In this document: positions 10,715 to 22,339 of the stretch, in pieces | Position numbering within the stretch: the first letter of the stretch is position 1 | Layout: each line of letters starts with the position of its first letter | Assembly (NCBI GenBank): GCA_034509755.1 | Contig: CM067541.1 | Span: 22,370,001 to 22,434,000, forward strand | Direction of reading: 5' to 3' | From: Anisodus tanguticus | Taxonomy: Eukaryota; Streptophyta; Magnoliopsida; Solanales; Solanaceae | Length of the DNA stretch: 64,000 bases | The notes under the pieces: model-generated | What the model saw: the letters and a program-made list of their open reading frames with translations, nothing else | What the model was told of the DNA's origin: nothing | Databases searched by the model: none | Position numbers and translations under genes: made by a program

Positions 10715-12481
10715 TGTAACACCTCGTACCTTCAAACTAAGCCTTGTTCATGATATAGGAGTGTAGGAAACCAAGACGGGAAAGTTAAAGTTGAAAACCA
10801 ATTTCAATTCTGCAGACCCAATTTTATGCTAGAGATTGACAGACCGTACAAGTTTGACAAACCGTCGAAATGAACCGTAAAAGTTGTTTTTGAAATTGAC
10901 GGATCACAGTAAATTTTACGTACCATATAAGATTATACGGCCCATCATTTTTTACCGTAACATTCTCTCCAGCTTTTGTCATTCACTGGAAATTTGCATT
11001 TACGTGCCGGTCCGATTGTAAGAACTGTATAATTATATGGTCCCTTCTTAGACCGTAGAAAATTCGACTGACTATATAATACGACCGTAGTTTCCCCGAC
11101 GCAGCAATCAGTATAAATATGAAACTTAGTTTTAAAAATTAGTTTTTAATACTCTTAAGCCCTAGAACGAAGTTCCTCTCTTCCCAACCTTCTCCTACAT
11201 CGAGGTAAGCCTTTATCATGCAATTCTAAGCGATTCTAACATCGTCCTCATGAATTCTAAGTGACATTCGTCGTTCTTAACCTAGGGTTTTCAAAAAAAT
11301 CCAACTCAAGGAATTAAAAGTTCAAGATTTGGGTTCTTCATTCAAAGTTTAGATTTTTAAGACAAGTATTGGAGCAAATAAGGTATGTATAGCTTCTATC
11401 CATGTTTTTTCCCACGCCACGTTTTCCATAAAATATGAATTCTTCATAAGTTTAGTGTTTTGTTCTATTATGATGATAACCCTAATACATGTAATACTAT
11501 ACGTCATGCCTATATTATAATTCATCAATTGTATTCATGATAGGTCATTACGATTGTCATGAACCTATCTGTAATCCATGAACGCATGCTTTGAATTCCA
11601 TGAGTTCATAAATACACGTTATAATTATTATTACTCAGTTCCATGAAATTATACATGTTTTTCATGATTTATACAAGTTATATGATATAAGTATTCACAT
11701 GTTAAACTATAATTGCAAACCATGTTTAGAAGTTATTTTCATAAAGTCCATGGGATTACAAGAAAACTATTTTCAAGTACATGTTTTGGGAGTTGCACAG
11801 ATTACCGAGAAGGCTCAGACAGCCTGAAACTACGGTTGCCAGCATAGGATAAGGATTGCTCTACATAGTTAGGATGATACCTTTATGTTATCCATTGCGG
11901 GTTATTGGATCCACTCATGTCATATTCGTGTCTCGTACCTCGGTAAGGTATGAGATGGCTTAACTGATCGGGCAGAGATCAGACACCACATTCCAGCGTG
12001 GTGGTTTCATGTCAGTGATACTAATGCTCTCCCACAATATACAGCTATACTGTTTTACAAGATTTTTTACATGTTACTTTATTCATATCAGATCATGTTA
12101 ATATTTAGTTTTCTGTCCTATTATTTCATATGTCTGCTTAATTTTTTAGTTGCTTTACATACAGTACAATTCAAATGTACTAACGTCCCTTTTCATGGAG
12201 CCTGCACTTCATGGTGCATGTGCTAAGTTTCAGGACGCCGAATTTTCTTATTAGGATTTGCCTCAGTATCAGCTATTGGTGAGCCCCATTTCCTTCGGGG
12301 TGTCAATCAGTTATTTTACATGTTATGCTTTATAGTAAAGGTAGGCCATGGCCTTATCATGGTAAAATAGTTTTGCAGTCAGACTCACATTCAAGAGGTT
12401 TCATAGACTAGACTAGTTTAACATGTCATGTCAGTCATGTCAGTGTTGGTTTTCAAATATACTATGTTTTCAGATACTTTT
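10715..12481 (+). repeat. Head of the 3' LTR of C, interrupted by B
   Basis: Begins TGTAACACCTCGTACC and runs to CTTTT, where the LTR of B starts. It carries a clear TATA box (TATAAATA, 11112-11119) about 400 bp in. The remaining 175 bp of the LTR are the type seen at 6830-7004. Confidence 0.86.
11112..11119 (+). promoter_or_regulatory. TATA box of the C LTR promoter
   Basis: TATAAATA in a context shared with C' (22719-22726). The position, a few hundred bases into the LTR, fits the U3/R promoter of an LTR retrotransposon. Confidence 0.6.
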
Positions 12482-13850
12482 TGTAACATCCCGTAATTTT
12501 GGTCATGGTTTGAGCACCTAAACGTAGGAAAGTAGACCCGAGCCTTGGAAATTTATGTTATATTTACGTATGCTAATAAAGAGCTTAGTATATAAAAGGA
12601 TAAAACCCCGAAATAATTTAGGACTTAATAACTGTGACGACGAGGATTATTAATAATTAAGTGATGTGGATTAATGCACATGGGCCCTTAATTAATGGAT
12701 AGCAATTAATACTGGTGAGGTGTAAGGTCACATTGGGGGAGTGACACGATTAGTGCCATGGTGTCGAGAAAATGGCCATAACTTGCCACTTGTTAAGGCA
12801 ATATATATCTAGTCTCTAGCCTAGCTTTACTCTAAGATAACCAATTTTTTAGCTAAAGTGTACTACTGCTGCACGTACTCTATTAATTTTGCCTACTTGT
12901 TCTATCATTAAAGATCAATCCAAGAATGACCAAATTGTTAGCTAATTGATTTACAAAGGGGAGGAAAACATTTACAAAAAAAGGGGAAAACTTGTTCACT
13001 GTCTCCATATCAATTTTGTTACATATTCAATTTGAATTATAGTGTTATGCTTTTGGATAGTGTTAGCAACAATAGCAACCCTCTTGACTCAGATAATTAA
13101 GTGGAATCAAGGTATGTTAAGGCAAATTATTTTTTTCTCTTGGCATGTTCCATGTAACGAAACGTAACTGTGATACTATTCCATAATTTACTCCTCTTAA
13201 TAGTTAAGAAATGTTCATATTATTAATTTCTATGTTAAAAGCAGGTCTAAATATGTTCCTAAATCCTTATTGAGGTATGTGGGAAAGATGTTGATATTCC
13301 CAATGTTAGCCGAAGGTACAAGGATATTATGTCATCCGATAAGTTCAAAAGTGTTTCGTTGTTATTCATGCATTTTCATTTTCATTATATTCATGTATTA
13401 TCCTGGACCCACATGTGTTATATACACTACTATATGGTATCAATATATATATGTAGGGGATGCGGAAAAGGGAAAGGCGTTATATATGTGTCACCACCTA
13501 CAGCTGGTACAGATATCACAAAAAGAAAGATGCCCATGTGAGACCAATATTAATGCCCTTGTGTGGCCAATATGATATGATGCCCTTGTGTAGCCGATAT
13601 GAAATGATGCCCCCAGAGCCTGTTATGGGAAAGAAGATGCCCTTGTGTGGCCAATATTTATATGTATACCACATTTGCATTGTGTATGAAATTTAGGCTT
13701 ATGTATTAGGACCCTCAGGGAAATTTACTACTGGTCAGTTGTTTCTATCTTGGTCGACTGTTTCTATATCAGATTGTTATATATCTGTGTTATAATGTTT
13801 CTTATGCCTGACATACTCAGTATATCAATCGTACTGACGTCCCTTTTTTA
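12482..13850 (+). repeat. 5' LTR of B, 3'-truncated
   Basis: Begins TGTAACATCCCG and follows the A LTR to GTACTGACGTCCC. After a short TTTTTTATATA stretch the sequence jumps to gag (TGGAGGATCG, matching A at about 937). About 450 bp of LTR tail, the primer site and about 880 bp of leader and gag are gone. Confidence 0.85.
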
Positions 13851-13851
13851 T

Positions 13852-14330
13852 ATATGGAGGATCGTAAGAGATAACAGTGGGTAGATCGAGAGCGTCATAA
13901 GGGCCGGCATAAGAGGGCTCGATCCGTAGGTGACATGAGGGATTTCAGAGGTGGGCCCAAGACACAACTTTATAGACGCCCATCCTACCTAGCAGCTAGC
14001 ATAATATTACCATTTTCAAGGTCTAGGATTGATCGGTTTGTTCAATCCGGACTAGGTAAGAGTTCACAGACGTCAGGGTCTTCTTATAGAGGGGATTCTA
14101 TTCAGATGAGACCGTTGTTGGATCGATGTGAGCAATGTGGTAAGACCTATTTAGGGCCATGCCACCAAGGAGCAATGGTGTGTTATTCTTATGGTGAATG
14201 TGGTCATATTATTCGGGAATGCCCGACAGGGGGCAGAGGTTTTAGAGCCCAGCTGATAGGATCTATAGCAGCTTCATCACAGTCAGTACACCCGTCAGGG
14301 TAAAGTCAACAGACATTATCCGGTCGAGGC
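13852..14330 (+). pseudogene. gag: gag 3' half of B
   Basis: Starts mid-gag in the basic linker. An ATG at 13935 lies inside the surviving frame and is not a native start. The region contains the SYRGDSIQMRP block and a zinc knuckle CYSYGECGHIIREC near 14170-14222, in which the second Cys is Tyr. A lost the last Cys instead. The frame ends at 14303 in the Gln/Ser-rich tail. The capsid domain is absent because of the upstream deletion. Confidence 0.83.
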
Positions 14331-14889
14331 AGAGGTAGGGGAGAGAACCGCACTTATGCATTAATGGGACGATAGGACCAGGAGTCCTCACCTAATGTTA
14401 TTACAGGTATATTATCGGTCTTTTCACATAATGTGTATGCGTTATTAGATCCAGTCTCCAATCTATCATAAATCACCTTTTTTATTCCCTGTAAATTTGG
14501 TATGGAGTCTGAGTTGGTGAGAGATCCATTTGTGGTATCTACACCAGTTGATGAGTCGATAGTTGCTAGACAGGTTTATTGAAATTGTGCAGTATTAGTT
14601 TGTAGCCACCAGACCCTAGCGGATTCGGTAGAACTAGAAATGATTGATTTCGATGTTATTACGGGCATGGATTGGCTAGCATCATCCTACGCTTATGTTA
14701 ATTACCGAACAAAGAATGTTAGATTTCAGCTCCCAGGCGAACCAGTCCTTGAATAGAAGGGTAATACGGCGATGCCAAATGGTAGGTTTATTTCATACCT
14801 TAAGGCAAGAAATATGATCTCCAAAGGTTGTATATACCATCTTGTTTGGGCTAGAGATGTCGATGTCGAACCACCTACGTCTCAATCAA
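14331..14889 (+). pseudogene. Aspartic protease region of B
   Basis: Matches A but keeps the segment A lost (14581-14645: CSHQTLADSVELEM-type block). The active-site box reads LLDPVSNLS, so the Gly of DPGS is Val, followed by an in-frame TAA. ITGMDWLAS near 14660 is the second block. The linker with YLKARNMISKGCIYHLV precedes RT. Inactive. Confidence 0.78.
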
Positions 14890-15761
14890 TTTCGGTGGTT
14901 AATGAGTTTCTTGATGTATTTCTAGACAAACTTCCAGGCCTTCCTCCCGAAAGGGAAATTGAGTTCGATATAGACGTGTTACCAGACACACAATCGATAT
15001 CTTCCTCCTTAAAGGATTTATTAGGCCTAGCATATCTCCTTGGGGTGCGCCGATATTGTTTGTACAAAAGAAAGATGGCTCGTTACGAATGTGTATCGAC
15101 TATCGGCAGCTGAATAAAGTCACTATCAAGAACAAGTACCCTCTTCCTATAATTAATGATTTATTTGACCAGTTACAAGGTGCAAGATGGTTTTCGAAGA
15201 TCAACGAAATGTCAGGGTACCATCCGCTAAGGGTTAAGGAGAAGGATATTCTGAAGACGGCTTTCAGGACAAGGTATAGGCACTTCGAGTTCTTAGTAAT
15301 GTCATTTGGACTCATAAATGCACCAGCAACATTTATGAATTTAATGAACAGCGTGTTTCTCCCATTTCTGGATGTATTTGTGATAATGTTTATAGATGAT
15401 ATTCTGGTTTACTCTCACTCAGAACCAGAGCATGTGGATCATTTGTGGATAGTACTACAGACGCTCCGAGACCATAAGTTGTATGCTAATCTATCCAAGT
15501 GTGAAATTTGGTTGAATTTAGTGGCTTTTCCTTGGTCATATAGTGTAAGACGAGGGTATAAGAGTTGACACACAGAAGATTGAAGCAGTGAAGAATTGGC
15601 CGAGGCCTATGACTCCATCAGAGGTTCGCAGCTTTCTAGGCTTAGCCGGCTATTATAAGAGGTTTGTAGAAGGGTTTTCTACCATATCAGCACCATTAAC
15701 AAAGTTGACACAAAATGCCATAAAGTTCCAGTGGTCTGATGCTTGTGAAAAGAGCTTCTAA
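14890..15761 (+). pseudogene. Reverse transcriptase of B
   Basis: About 65 bp are deleted at 15015-15020 (the APAKLKELKEQL-type block present in A). From 15056 to 15568 the fingers and palm are one frame: CIDYRQLNKVTIKNKYPLP, FGLINAPATFMN and the catalytic FIDD (about 15390). A frameshift at about 15530 breaks the FLGH block, and the thumb continues to a TAA at 15759-15761. This is better preserved than the RT of A. Confidence 0.88.
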
Positions 15762-16200
15762 AAGTTGAAAGACAGACTAACATCGACACTAGTCCTCACT
15801 CTCTCAGAGGGTCCAGAAGGTTATATTGTGTATTGTGATGCCTCAGGAGCAGGTTTAGGATGTGTGCTAATTCAGCATGGTAAAGTGATTGCCTATGCTT
15901 CAAGGAAATTGAGTAAACATGAGAAAAACTATCTGACACACGATTTGGAGTTGGCTGCAGTGGTTTATGCACTGAAGAATTAGCGGCATTAATTTTATGG
16001 TGTTCATGTTGACATTTTCACAAATCATAAAAGTCTACAATACATATTCAGACAAAAAGAGTTGAATCTGAGGCAGAGAAGGTGGCTTGAATTATTGAAG
16101 GATTATGATGTGGACATCTTATATCATCCCGGTAAAGCTAATATTGTGGCAGACGCACTCAGTCGTAAGTTGATGATCAGCTCGACTCCGGTGCAAACCT
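15762..16200 (+). pseudogene. RNase H of B
   Basis: Keeps YCDASGAGLG and the catalytic Glu in HDLELAAVV. A TAG at 15981-15983 follows ALKN, in place of the usual tryptophan region. Beyond it the frame shows TNHKSLQY (the third acidic Asp is now Asn) and ADALSR. Catalytically compromised, by different lesions from those in A. Confidence 0.84.
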
Positions 16201-17400
16201 AAAAGAAGGAGTTAGTAAGGAAACTCCATCAGTTAACTAGTTTGGGAGTCCAGTTAAGGGATTTAGAGGATGGTGATTTTGTGATTCAGAATATGTCAGA
16301 ATCGTCCCTCATATCGGAAGTTAAGGAACGTCAATGGGAAGATCCCTGTTTGAGAAAAATCAGAGAAGGCATTCAGTAGAAGAAGACCACGATCTTTGAG
16401 ATTGACGAACATGGGATTCTCCGACACTAGAGTCGTTTATGTGTTCCAAAAGTAGTAGGATTATGAGATAGAATTATAACAGAGGTTCATTGCTCACGAT
16501 ATTCCATTAATCATGGATCTACTAAAATGTACCATGATCTCAAGAGCGTTTATTGGTGGAACGACATGAAGAGGAGTGTTGCGGAATTTATAGCTCCGTG
16601 TCCTAATTGTCAGCAAGTAAAAATAGAGCACCTAAAGCCCGGTGGCTTGACTAAAAATATTGAGATTCTGATATGGTAATGGGAAATGATTAATATGGAT
16701 TTTGTTATGGGTTTACCTAGCTCTTACCGTAAGTTTGATTCTATATGGGTAATTGTTGACTGACTGACCAAATCAGCTCATTTCCTACTAGTCAAAACTA
16801 CCTACACAGCCGAGGTCTACGCGAAGTTGTATGTGAAAGAGATTGTTGTCCTTCATAGTGTGCCTATTTTCATTATATCGGACCGAGGTGCACAATTTAC
16901 AGCTATCTTCTAGAAATCATTTCAAAAAAGGTTTAGGCACCTATGTGAATCTTAGCATAACTTTCTATCCTCAGACAGACGGGCAAGCCGAGCGAATGAT
17001 TCAGACGCTCGAGGACATGTTGCGAACTTGTGTATCGAAATTTAAGGGAAATGGGATGATCATTTACCCCTTATTGAGTTTACGTACAATAACAAATATC
17101 ATACCGGCATTAAAATGGCTCCATACGAGGCTTTGTATGGACGAAGATGTAGATCTCCTATCGGATGGTTCGAGGAGGGCGAATCAGAGTTATTTGGGCC
17201 CAATTTAGTACACCAAGCCATAGAGAAGGTAAAGTTGATCCAAGAACAGTTGTTAGTCGCTCAGAGTCGTCAGAAGTCGTATTCAGATATGCGACGGCGA
17301 GACTTAAAATTTCAGGTAGATGATTGGGTCTTCTTGAAAGATTTCGCCTATAAATGGGGTAATGAGATTCGGGAAGAAGGGAAAGCTCAGCCCATGATAT
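16201..17400 (+). pseudogene. Integrase of B
   Basis: The zinc-binding region (STKMYHDLKSVYWWND, then CPNCQQVK, about 16510-16620) is readable. The core has NMDFVMGLP (about 16690), SDRGAQF (about 16880) and QTDGQAERMIQ (about 16976-17005). Stops at about 16678 and 16761 and frameshifts near 16850-16950 and 17045 break it. APYEALYGRRCRSPIGW at 17115 closes the core. The residues of the catalytic triad are all present. Confidence 0.86.
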
Positions 17401-17763
17401 ATTGGGCCATATCGTATAATTCGATGAATTGGTCAAGTAGCTTATGAATTGGACTTGCCTTTAGAGTTGGAGTTTGTTCATCCGGTTTTCCATGTTTTCA
17501 TGCTGAGAGCATGTATTGGAGAGCCTTCCTGAATTGTACCAATTTGTGATGTGCAGATCATGGAGGATTTATCATATGAAGAGGTTTCTATTGCTATTGT
17601 AGATCGACAAGTCCACAAGCTGAGGACTAAAGAAGTAGCCTCCGTGAAAGTTATATGGCGAAATAAAAACGTGGAAGAGATGACATGGGAGGCAGAAGAG
17701 GAAATGATGCACAAGTATCCATACCTATTCCAGACCAACGTCGAGGTTCCAAGAGAAGCATAA
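17401..17763 (+). pseudogene. Chromodomain region of B
   Basis: A frameshift near 17410 precedes QVAYELDLP. From 17551 to the TAA at 17761-17763 the chromodomain is one open frame, with VDRQVHKLRTKEVASVKV, the tryptophan-containing IWRNKNVEEMTWEAEEEM and YPYLFQ. This tail is intact where A has a stop. Confidence 0.84.
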
Positions 17764-17928
17764 GGTGAATTCTAATTCCTGATATTATAATTAATGCTTG
17801 CGTACCATGTGAGGTCTAATGTAGTGATGTATGTTACCTTATATGGCCGTGAAAAAAAATAGTTGTATTTTCGGGCTACGTAACGGGGATTAGATATGTC
17901 ACCCTAACATTCGAGGATGAATGTTTTT

Positions 17929-17941
17929 AAGGGGGGAAGTA
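17929..17941 (+). other. Polypurine tract of B
   Basis: AAGGGGGGAAGTA directly precedes the TG of the 3' LTR at 17942, one substitution from the tract of A. Confidence 0.85.
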
Positions 17942-19318
17942 TGTAACATTCCGTAATTTTGGGCGATGATTTGAGAACCTAAACATAGGAAAGTAGACCC
18001 GAGCCTTGGGAAATTTATGTTATATTTACGTATGCTAATAAAGAACTTAGTATATAAAAGGATAAAACTCCAAAATAATTTAGGACTTAATAAGTATGAC
18101 GACGGAGATTATTAATAATTAAGTGATGTGGATTAATGCACATGGGCCCTTGATTAGTGGATAGCAATTAATATTGGCGAGGTGTAAGGTCACATGGGAG
18201 AGTGACACGATTAGTGCCAGGGTGTCGAAAAAATAGCCATAACTTGCCACATGTTAAGGCAATATATATCTAGTTTCTAGCCTAGCTTTACTCTAAGATA
18301 ACCAATTTGTTAGCTAAAGTGTACTACTGTTGCACGTACTCCATTACTTTTGCCTACTTGTTCTATCATTAAAGATCAATCCAAGGATGACCAAATTGTT
18401 AGCTAATTTATTTGCAAAGGGGAGCAAAATGTTTACAAAAAAAGGGGAAAACTTGTTCACTGTTATGCTTTCGGACAGTGTTATGACCAAATTTTTAGCT
18501 AATTCATTTACAAAGGGGACCAAATTGTTATGCTTTCGGACAGTGTTAGCAACAATAGAAACCATCTTGACTCAGATAATTAAGTGGAATCAAGGTATGT
18601 TAAGGCAAATTATTTTTTTCTCTTGGCATGTTCCATGTAATGAAATGTAACCGTGATATTATTCCATAAATTACTCCTCTTAGTTGTTAAGGAATGTTCA
18701 TATTATTAATTCCTATGTTAAAAGCATGTATAAATATGTTCATAAATCCTTATTGAGGTATGTGGGAAAGATGTTGATATTCCCAATGTTTGCCGAATGT
18801 ACAAGAATAATATGTCATCCGATAAGTTCAAAAGTGTTTCATTGTTATTCATGCATTTTCATTTGCATTATATTCATGTATTATCCTGGGCCCACATGTG
18901 TTATATACACTACTATATGGTATCAATATATATATGTAGGGGATGGGGAAAAGGGAAAGGCGTTATATATGCATCACCACCTACAGCTGGTACAGATATC
19001 ACGAAAAGAAAGATTCCCATGTAAGGCCAATATTAATGCCCTTGTGTAGCCAATATGATATGATACCCTTGTGTGACCGATATGAAATGATGCATCCAGA
19101 GGTTGTTATGGGAAGGAAGATACCCTTGTGTGACCAATATTTATATGCATACCACATTTGCATTGTGAATGACATTTAGGCATATGTATTGGGACCTTCA
19201 GGGGCATTTACTACTGGTCAACTGTTTCTATCTTGGTCGACTGTTTCTGTATCAGATTGTTATATATCTCTGTTATAATGTTTCTTATGCCTGACATACT
19301 CAGTAGATCAGTCGTACA
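17942..19318 (+). repeat. 3' LTR of B, 3'-truncated and internally rearranged
   Basis: Follows the A LTR from TGTAACATTCCG. At about 18385-18550 a block with the cores GACCAAATT...TTAGCTAATT and ATGCTTTCGGACAGTGTTA appears twice, while A has it once, so this LTR holds a private duplication. It breaks off near 19318 and joins C' internal sequence. Confidence 0.85.
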
Positions 19319-19337
19319 GACATACTCAGTAGATCAG
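19293..19337 (+). repeat. 19-bp direct duplication at the B / C' junction
   Basis: GACATACTCAGTAGATCAG occurs at 19293-19311 and again at 19319-19337, with TCGTACA between. The second copy abuts C' sequence equivalent to 7702. It looks like templated filler from end-joining repair. Confidence 0.8.
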
Positions 19338-20780
19338 CAGTAGACATAAACTACCATGATAGTTTTGAGCAGAAAATGAGCCTAAAGGCAAAGTACCTAG
19401 GAGGCAAAGAGATGTGATATTATAGAATATTTCTGTACGAACTTTGCACATGACTACGAAAAGATTGTGTACGGCATGAGAATCATGATCAGACAATATT
19501 GAATTTCTGGGGATAGTTTTAAATTAATTAAGTTTATTTAGATCAGAACTAGAGAGTATGACATTAGTAAGTTACTACAAGAAGTAGATATTACTATAAG
19601 ATGATAAGATGCGACAGTTCCCTCTAAGGTTATGTGATTTAAGTGTTTATCCCATGTATGTATAATTTGACATGACCTTAAAATGTATAGAAAGTTGGGG
19701 TTAGATATTTCAACCTTTCATTTAAGAGAGACATAATTGCTCCAAGTTTGATCCATGTCTATAGCTTAGAAAATATAGATACGATCGCAGAACAGGGTCA
19801 GATGATAAGAGATGTTAGAAATAATCTTACGCTTCACTTTAGTATTCAAGACAGAACCAGAGAACATGATGCTAGCAGGTGGTTAGTAGAGAATAATAAG
19901 TATGTTTAGAGTAGATATAGTGAATTAGCAATTTTGGCAGAGCTAGTGAGGCACGATTTGATTTTCTTAGTTAGGTTAACACTGGTGAGTGAGTAACAAT
20001 TTGAATTCACCGAATGCGTTTTAGAACCCAAATAGTTTAAGATAAACATGAAGTACATTGACAGTGGGAGAAGATCAGCTAAGCAGGAAGAGAGGAAATT
20101 ACAGAAGAATAGTCTTTAAGAGTTAACCAAAAAGGAGTTTTCCCTAAGACTTAGAGTGTGAGCAATGTTAAGTCATTAAGATAGAATATGCCAGTAATTC
20201 AGTCCATATAAGTAATTTGGTTCCTCATTCATGTAAGTAGTTCAGTTTTCCTAGTAAGGAAGATCGCTCGAAAATGAGTCGAAAGATGAGCCGTCGGTGT
20301 AATAAAGTGCACATAGTTGCAGAAGATGAGGAAAGTTGATTGGATCCCCAAATATAATATCTTAACCTTTGGTCCAAGTGAGAGATGTGTAAATTTTCAA
20401 GGAGTGCAGTTGAATATTTGAAAACCTGAAGGGTTTGCATGAGATATGAAGAAACTTAGTTCAGTAATGAGGGCATAATGAGATAATCTCCATAAAGTTG
20501 TGCCTCATATGTACAAGAAACACGAAGTGACTAAAATGATCGTTAATTGACATATGTCAAGATTAGTTATTATCAATTAAGTGATCACAGAAAAGCTATA
20601 AGATTATGTCCAGTTATGTGTCACCGAGGTAGTTCCATCGCAAGAGACTCTATTCTTCAGTGTGTTGGTCAAAGACTTAGCGCACAACAATACTACGAGT
20701 ATTTTAGGAAGTATCTCAGAAAGATATCAAGTATCAGTAGTTTTGTCTCATGTTAAGGCAAACAAGAGATCATGACGAAA
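19338..20780 (+). other. Unrecognised internal part of C'
   Basis: Same sequence as 7702-9160 of C, and equally without recognisable domains. Open frames such as 20547-20756 mirror the one at 8929 in C but match no family I know. Confidence 0.6.
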
Positions 20781-21690
20781 GAAGTTCATTGATTAGCAAA
20801 TCTAGGAGTTCAACTTTTGGATCCCGAAGATAGTAGAATGGTTGTGCAGAATAGAGCCAAATCCTCCTTAGTAGTTGAACAAAAGAGGAAAACAGTTTCA
20901 TGACCCCTATCAATTGCAGCTAAAGGAAGGGATTCGCAGACATAAATCCATGACTTTTGAACAAAGGGGAGATGATGGTACTCCAAGGTACCAAGGAAAA
21001 TTTTACGTCTCAAATGTAGATAAACGCAAAGAGAGAAGTATGGTAGAGGTGCAAAATTTTAAATATTCTATCTATCCAAGCTCTACGAAAATGTATCATG
21101 ACCTCGAGGGGGTTTATTGGTGGAATGACATGAAGAACAATATATCCAATTTCGTGGCTAAGTTTCTAAATTGGTAGCAAGAAAAAGCCAATTCAACAAA
21201 AGATTATGCCAAGTTATATACTCAGGAAAGTTCTAGATTCCATGGAGCTCCAATGTCCATTGAATTAGTTCGAGGTCCCAGTTCTAAGAGAAATTTCTTT
21301 GAAGTCTTTTTTAGAAGAGATTAGATACCATCTCAGTACCATTTTTCATCCTCAAACAGATGTCAGGCAGATACACTCGAAAATGTTGAGAGCATGTGCC
21401 CTATATTTAAAAAGTAATTGGGATGATCATTTGCCTCTCATTGAATTTTCTTATAATAACATTTATCATGCTAGTATCAAGATGACACCGTTCGAAGTTT
21501 TGTATGGGTGAATGTGTAGATTGCCAATTGGTTAGTTCGAAGTTGCTGAAGCAGAGCTGTTAAGACCAGACTTGATCCATCAGGCTATTGAGAAAGTTAA
21601 GTTAATTCAGGAGTACGTGAAAATGGCTAAGAGTCCTATGTGAATGTGCGTAGAGAATCAGAGTTTCATGTTAACAATTTGGTGTTTCTA
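20781..21690 (+). pseudogene. Integrase of C'
   Basis: Carries the same blocks as C: linker LTNLG-type then DPYQLQLKEGIRRHKS, YPSSTKMYHDLEGVYWWND with a lost cysteine pair, a diverged second-Asp block (the ELVRG form again), and NNIYHASIKMTPFEVLYG followed by TGA. Shared lesions (ELVRG, FLNW-stop, LYG-TGA) show that C and C' descend from one already dead sequence. Confidence 0.82.
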
Positions 21691-22087
21691 AAAAGTGTTT
21701 CCTATGAAAGGTGTCATGTGGTTTGGAAATAAAGTGAAGCTCAGTCCTAGAAATATCGGACCATACATGAGGAGAATTTGCCAAGTGGCCTATGAGTTTG
21801 AATTTCCATAAGATTTAATTTATGTGCATCTAGTGTTTCATGTAACCATGTTGAGGAAGTGTATGGGAGACCCATCATTGGTTGTCCCTACTGAATCTAT
21901 TACAGTTAAGGATGGCCTAACCTATGAAGAGATCCCTATGACTATTTTGGATTGTCAGATCCGCAAGTTGAGAACTAAGGAAGTTGACTCAATAAAAGTG
22001 TTGCGGAGAAGTCAGAATGTTGAAGACGCTACATAGGGAGCCGAAGAGGACATAAAGTCAAGATATCCACACTTATTTGAAGAGTAA
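21691..22087 (+). pseudogene. Chromodomain region of C'
   Basis: VFHVTMLRKCMGDPSLVVP through DCQIRKLRTKEVDSIKVL is open from 21824 to 22036. The usual tryptophan codon after KVL reads CGG (Arg), where C has TGG. A stop at the VEDAT position matches C. The terminal TAA is at 22085-22087. Confidence 0.82.
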
Positions 22088-22339
22088 GCAGAAAACGTCC
22101 AAGGTAAACACTTTCAGTATTCATGTCATGTCCCTTGCGTATCCATGTCTCATGTTTCACGTTCATGTATTCATTACTCATATCTCATATCCCCATGTTC
22201 ATGTTTTCGTGTAATCATTTCAGTTAAGTCCCCATGTTCCATGTCCTATTTCTTCACGTTCATGTACTCATGCCATGACTAGTCTTATTCTTAACCATGA
22301 CCCATCATTCGAGGACGAATAATCCCAAGGGGGAGATAT

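Larger units (their letters stand above)
6830..12481 (+). mobile_element. Element C: Gypsy element reduced to integrase and chromodomain
   Basis: Consists of a 5' LTR tail (6830-7004), primer site, a long stretch without recognisable domains, integrase plus chromodomain, polypurine tract and the head of the 3' LTR (10715-12481). The LTR head ends exactly where B begins and the tail starts exactly where A ends. Together they make one LTR of about 1.94 kb. No gag, protease, RT or RNase H is recognisable, and C' lacks the same parts, so C was defective before duplication and would have needed help in trans to move. Confidence 0.85.
12482..19318 (+). mobile_element. Element B: second copy of the A family, with three deletions
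   Basis: Has a 5' LTR cut at about 13850, gag from about 13852, pol, chromodomain, polypurine tract and a 3' LTR cut at about 19318. A deletion removed the 5' LTR tail, primer site and first part of gag in one step. A second took about 65 bp at the protease-RT linker (near 15015). A third removed the 3' LTR tail together with the start of C'. By eye B is roughly 93-96% like A over aligned parts. It sits inside the LTR of C at the point where A's right flank lies. Confidence 0.88.

Noticed and set aside
12482..13850. Independent solo LTR between C and B
   Set aside because: The sequence runs directly into gag of the same family, so it is the truncated 5' LTR of B.
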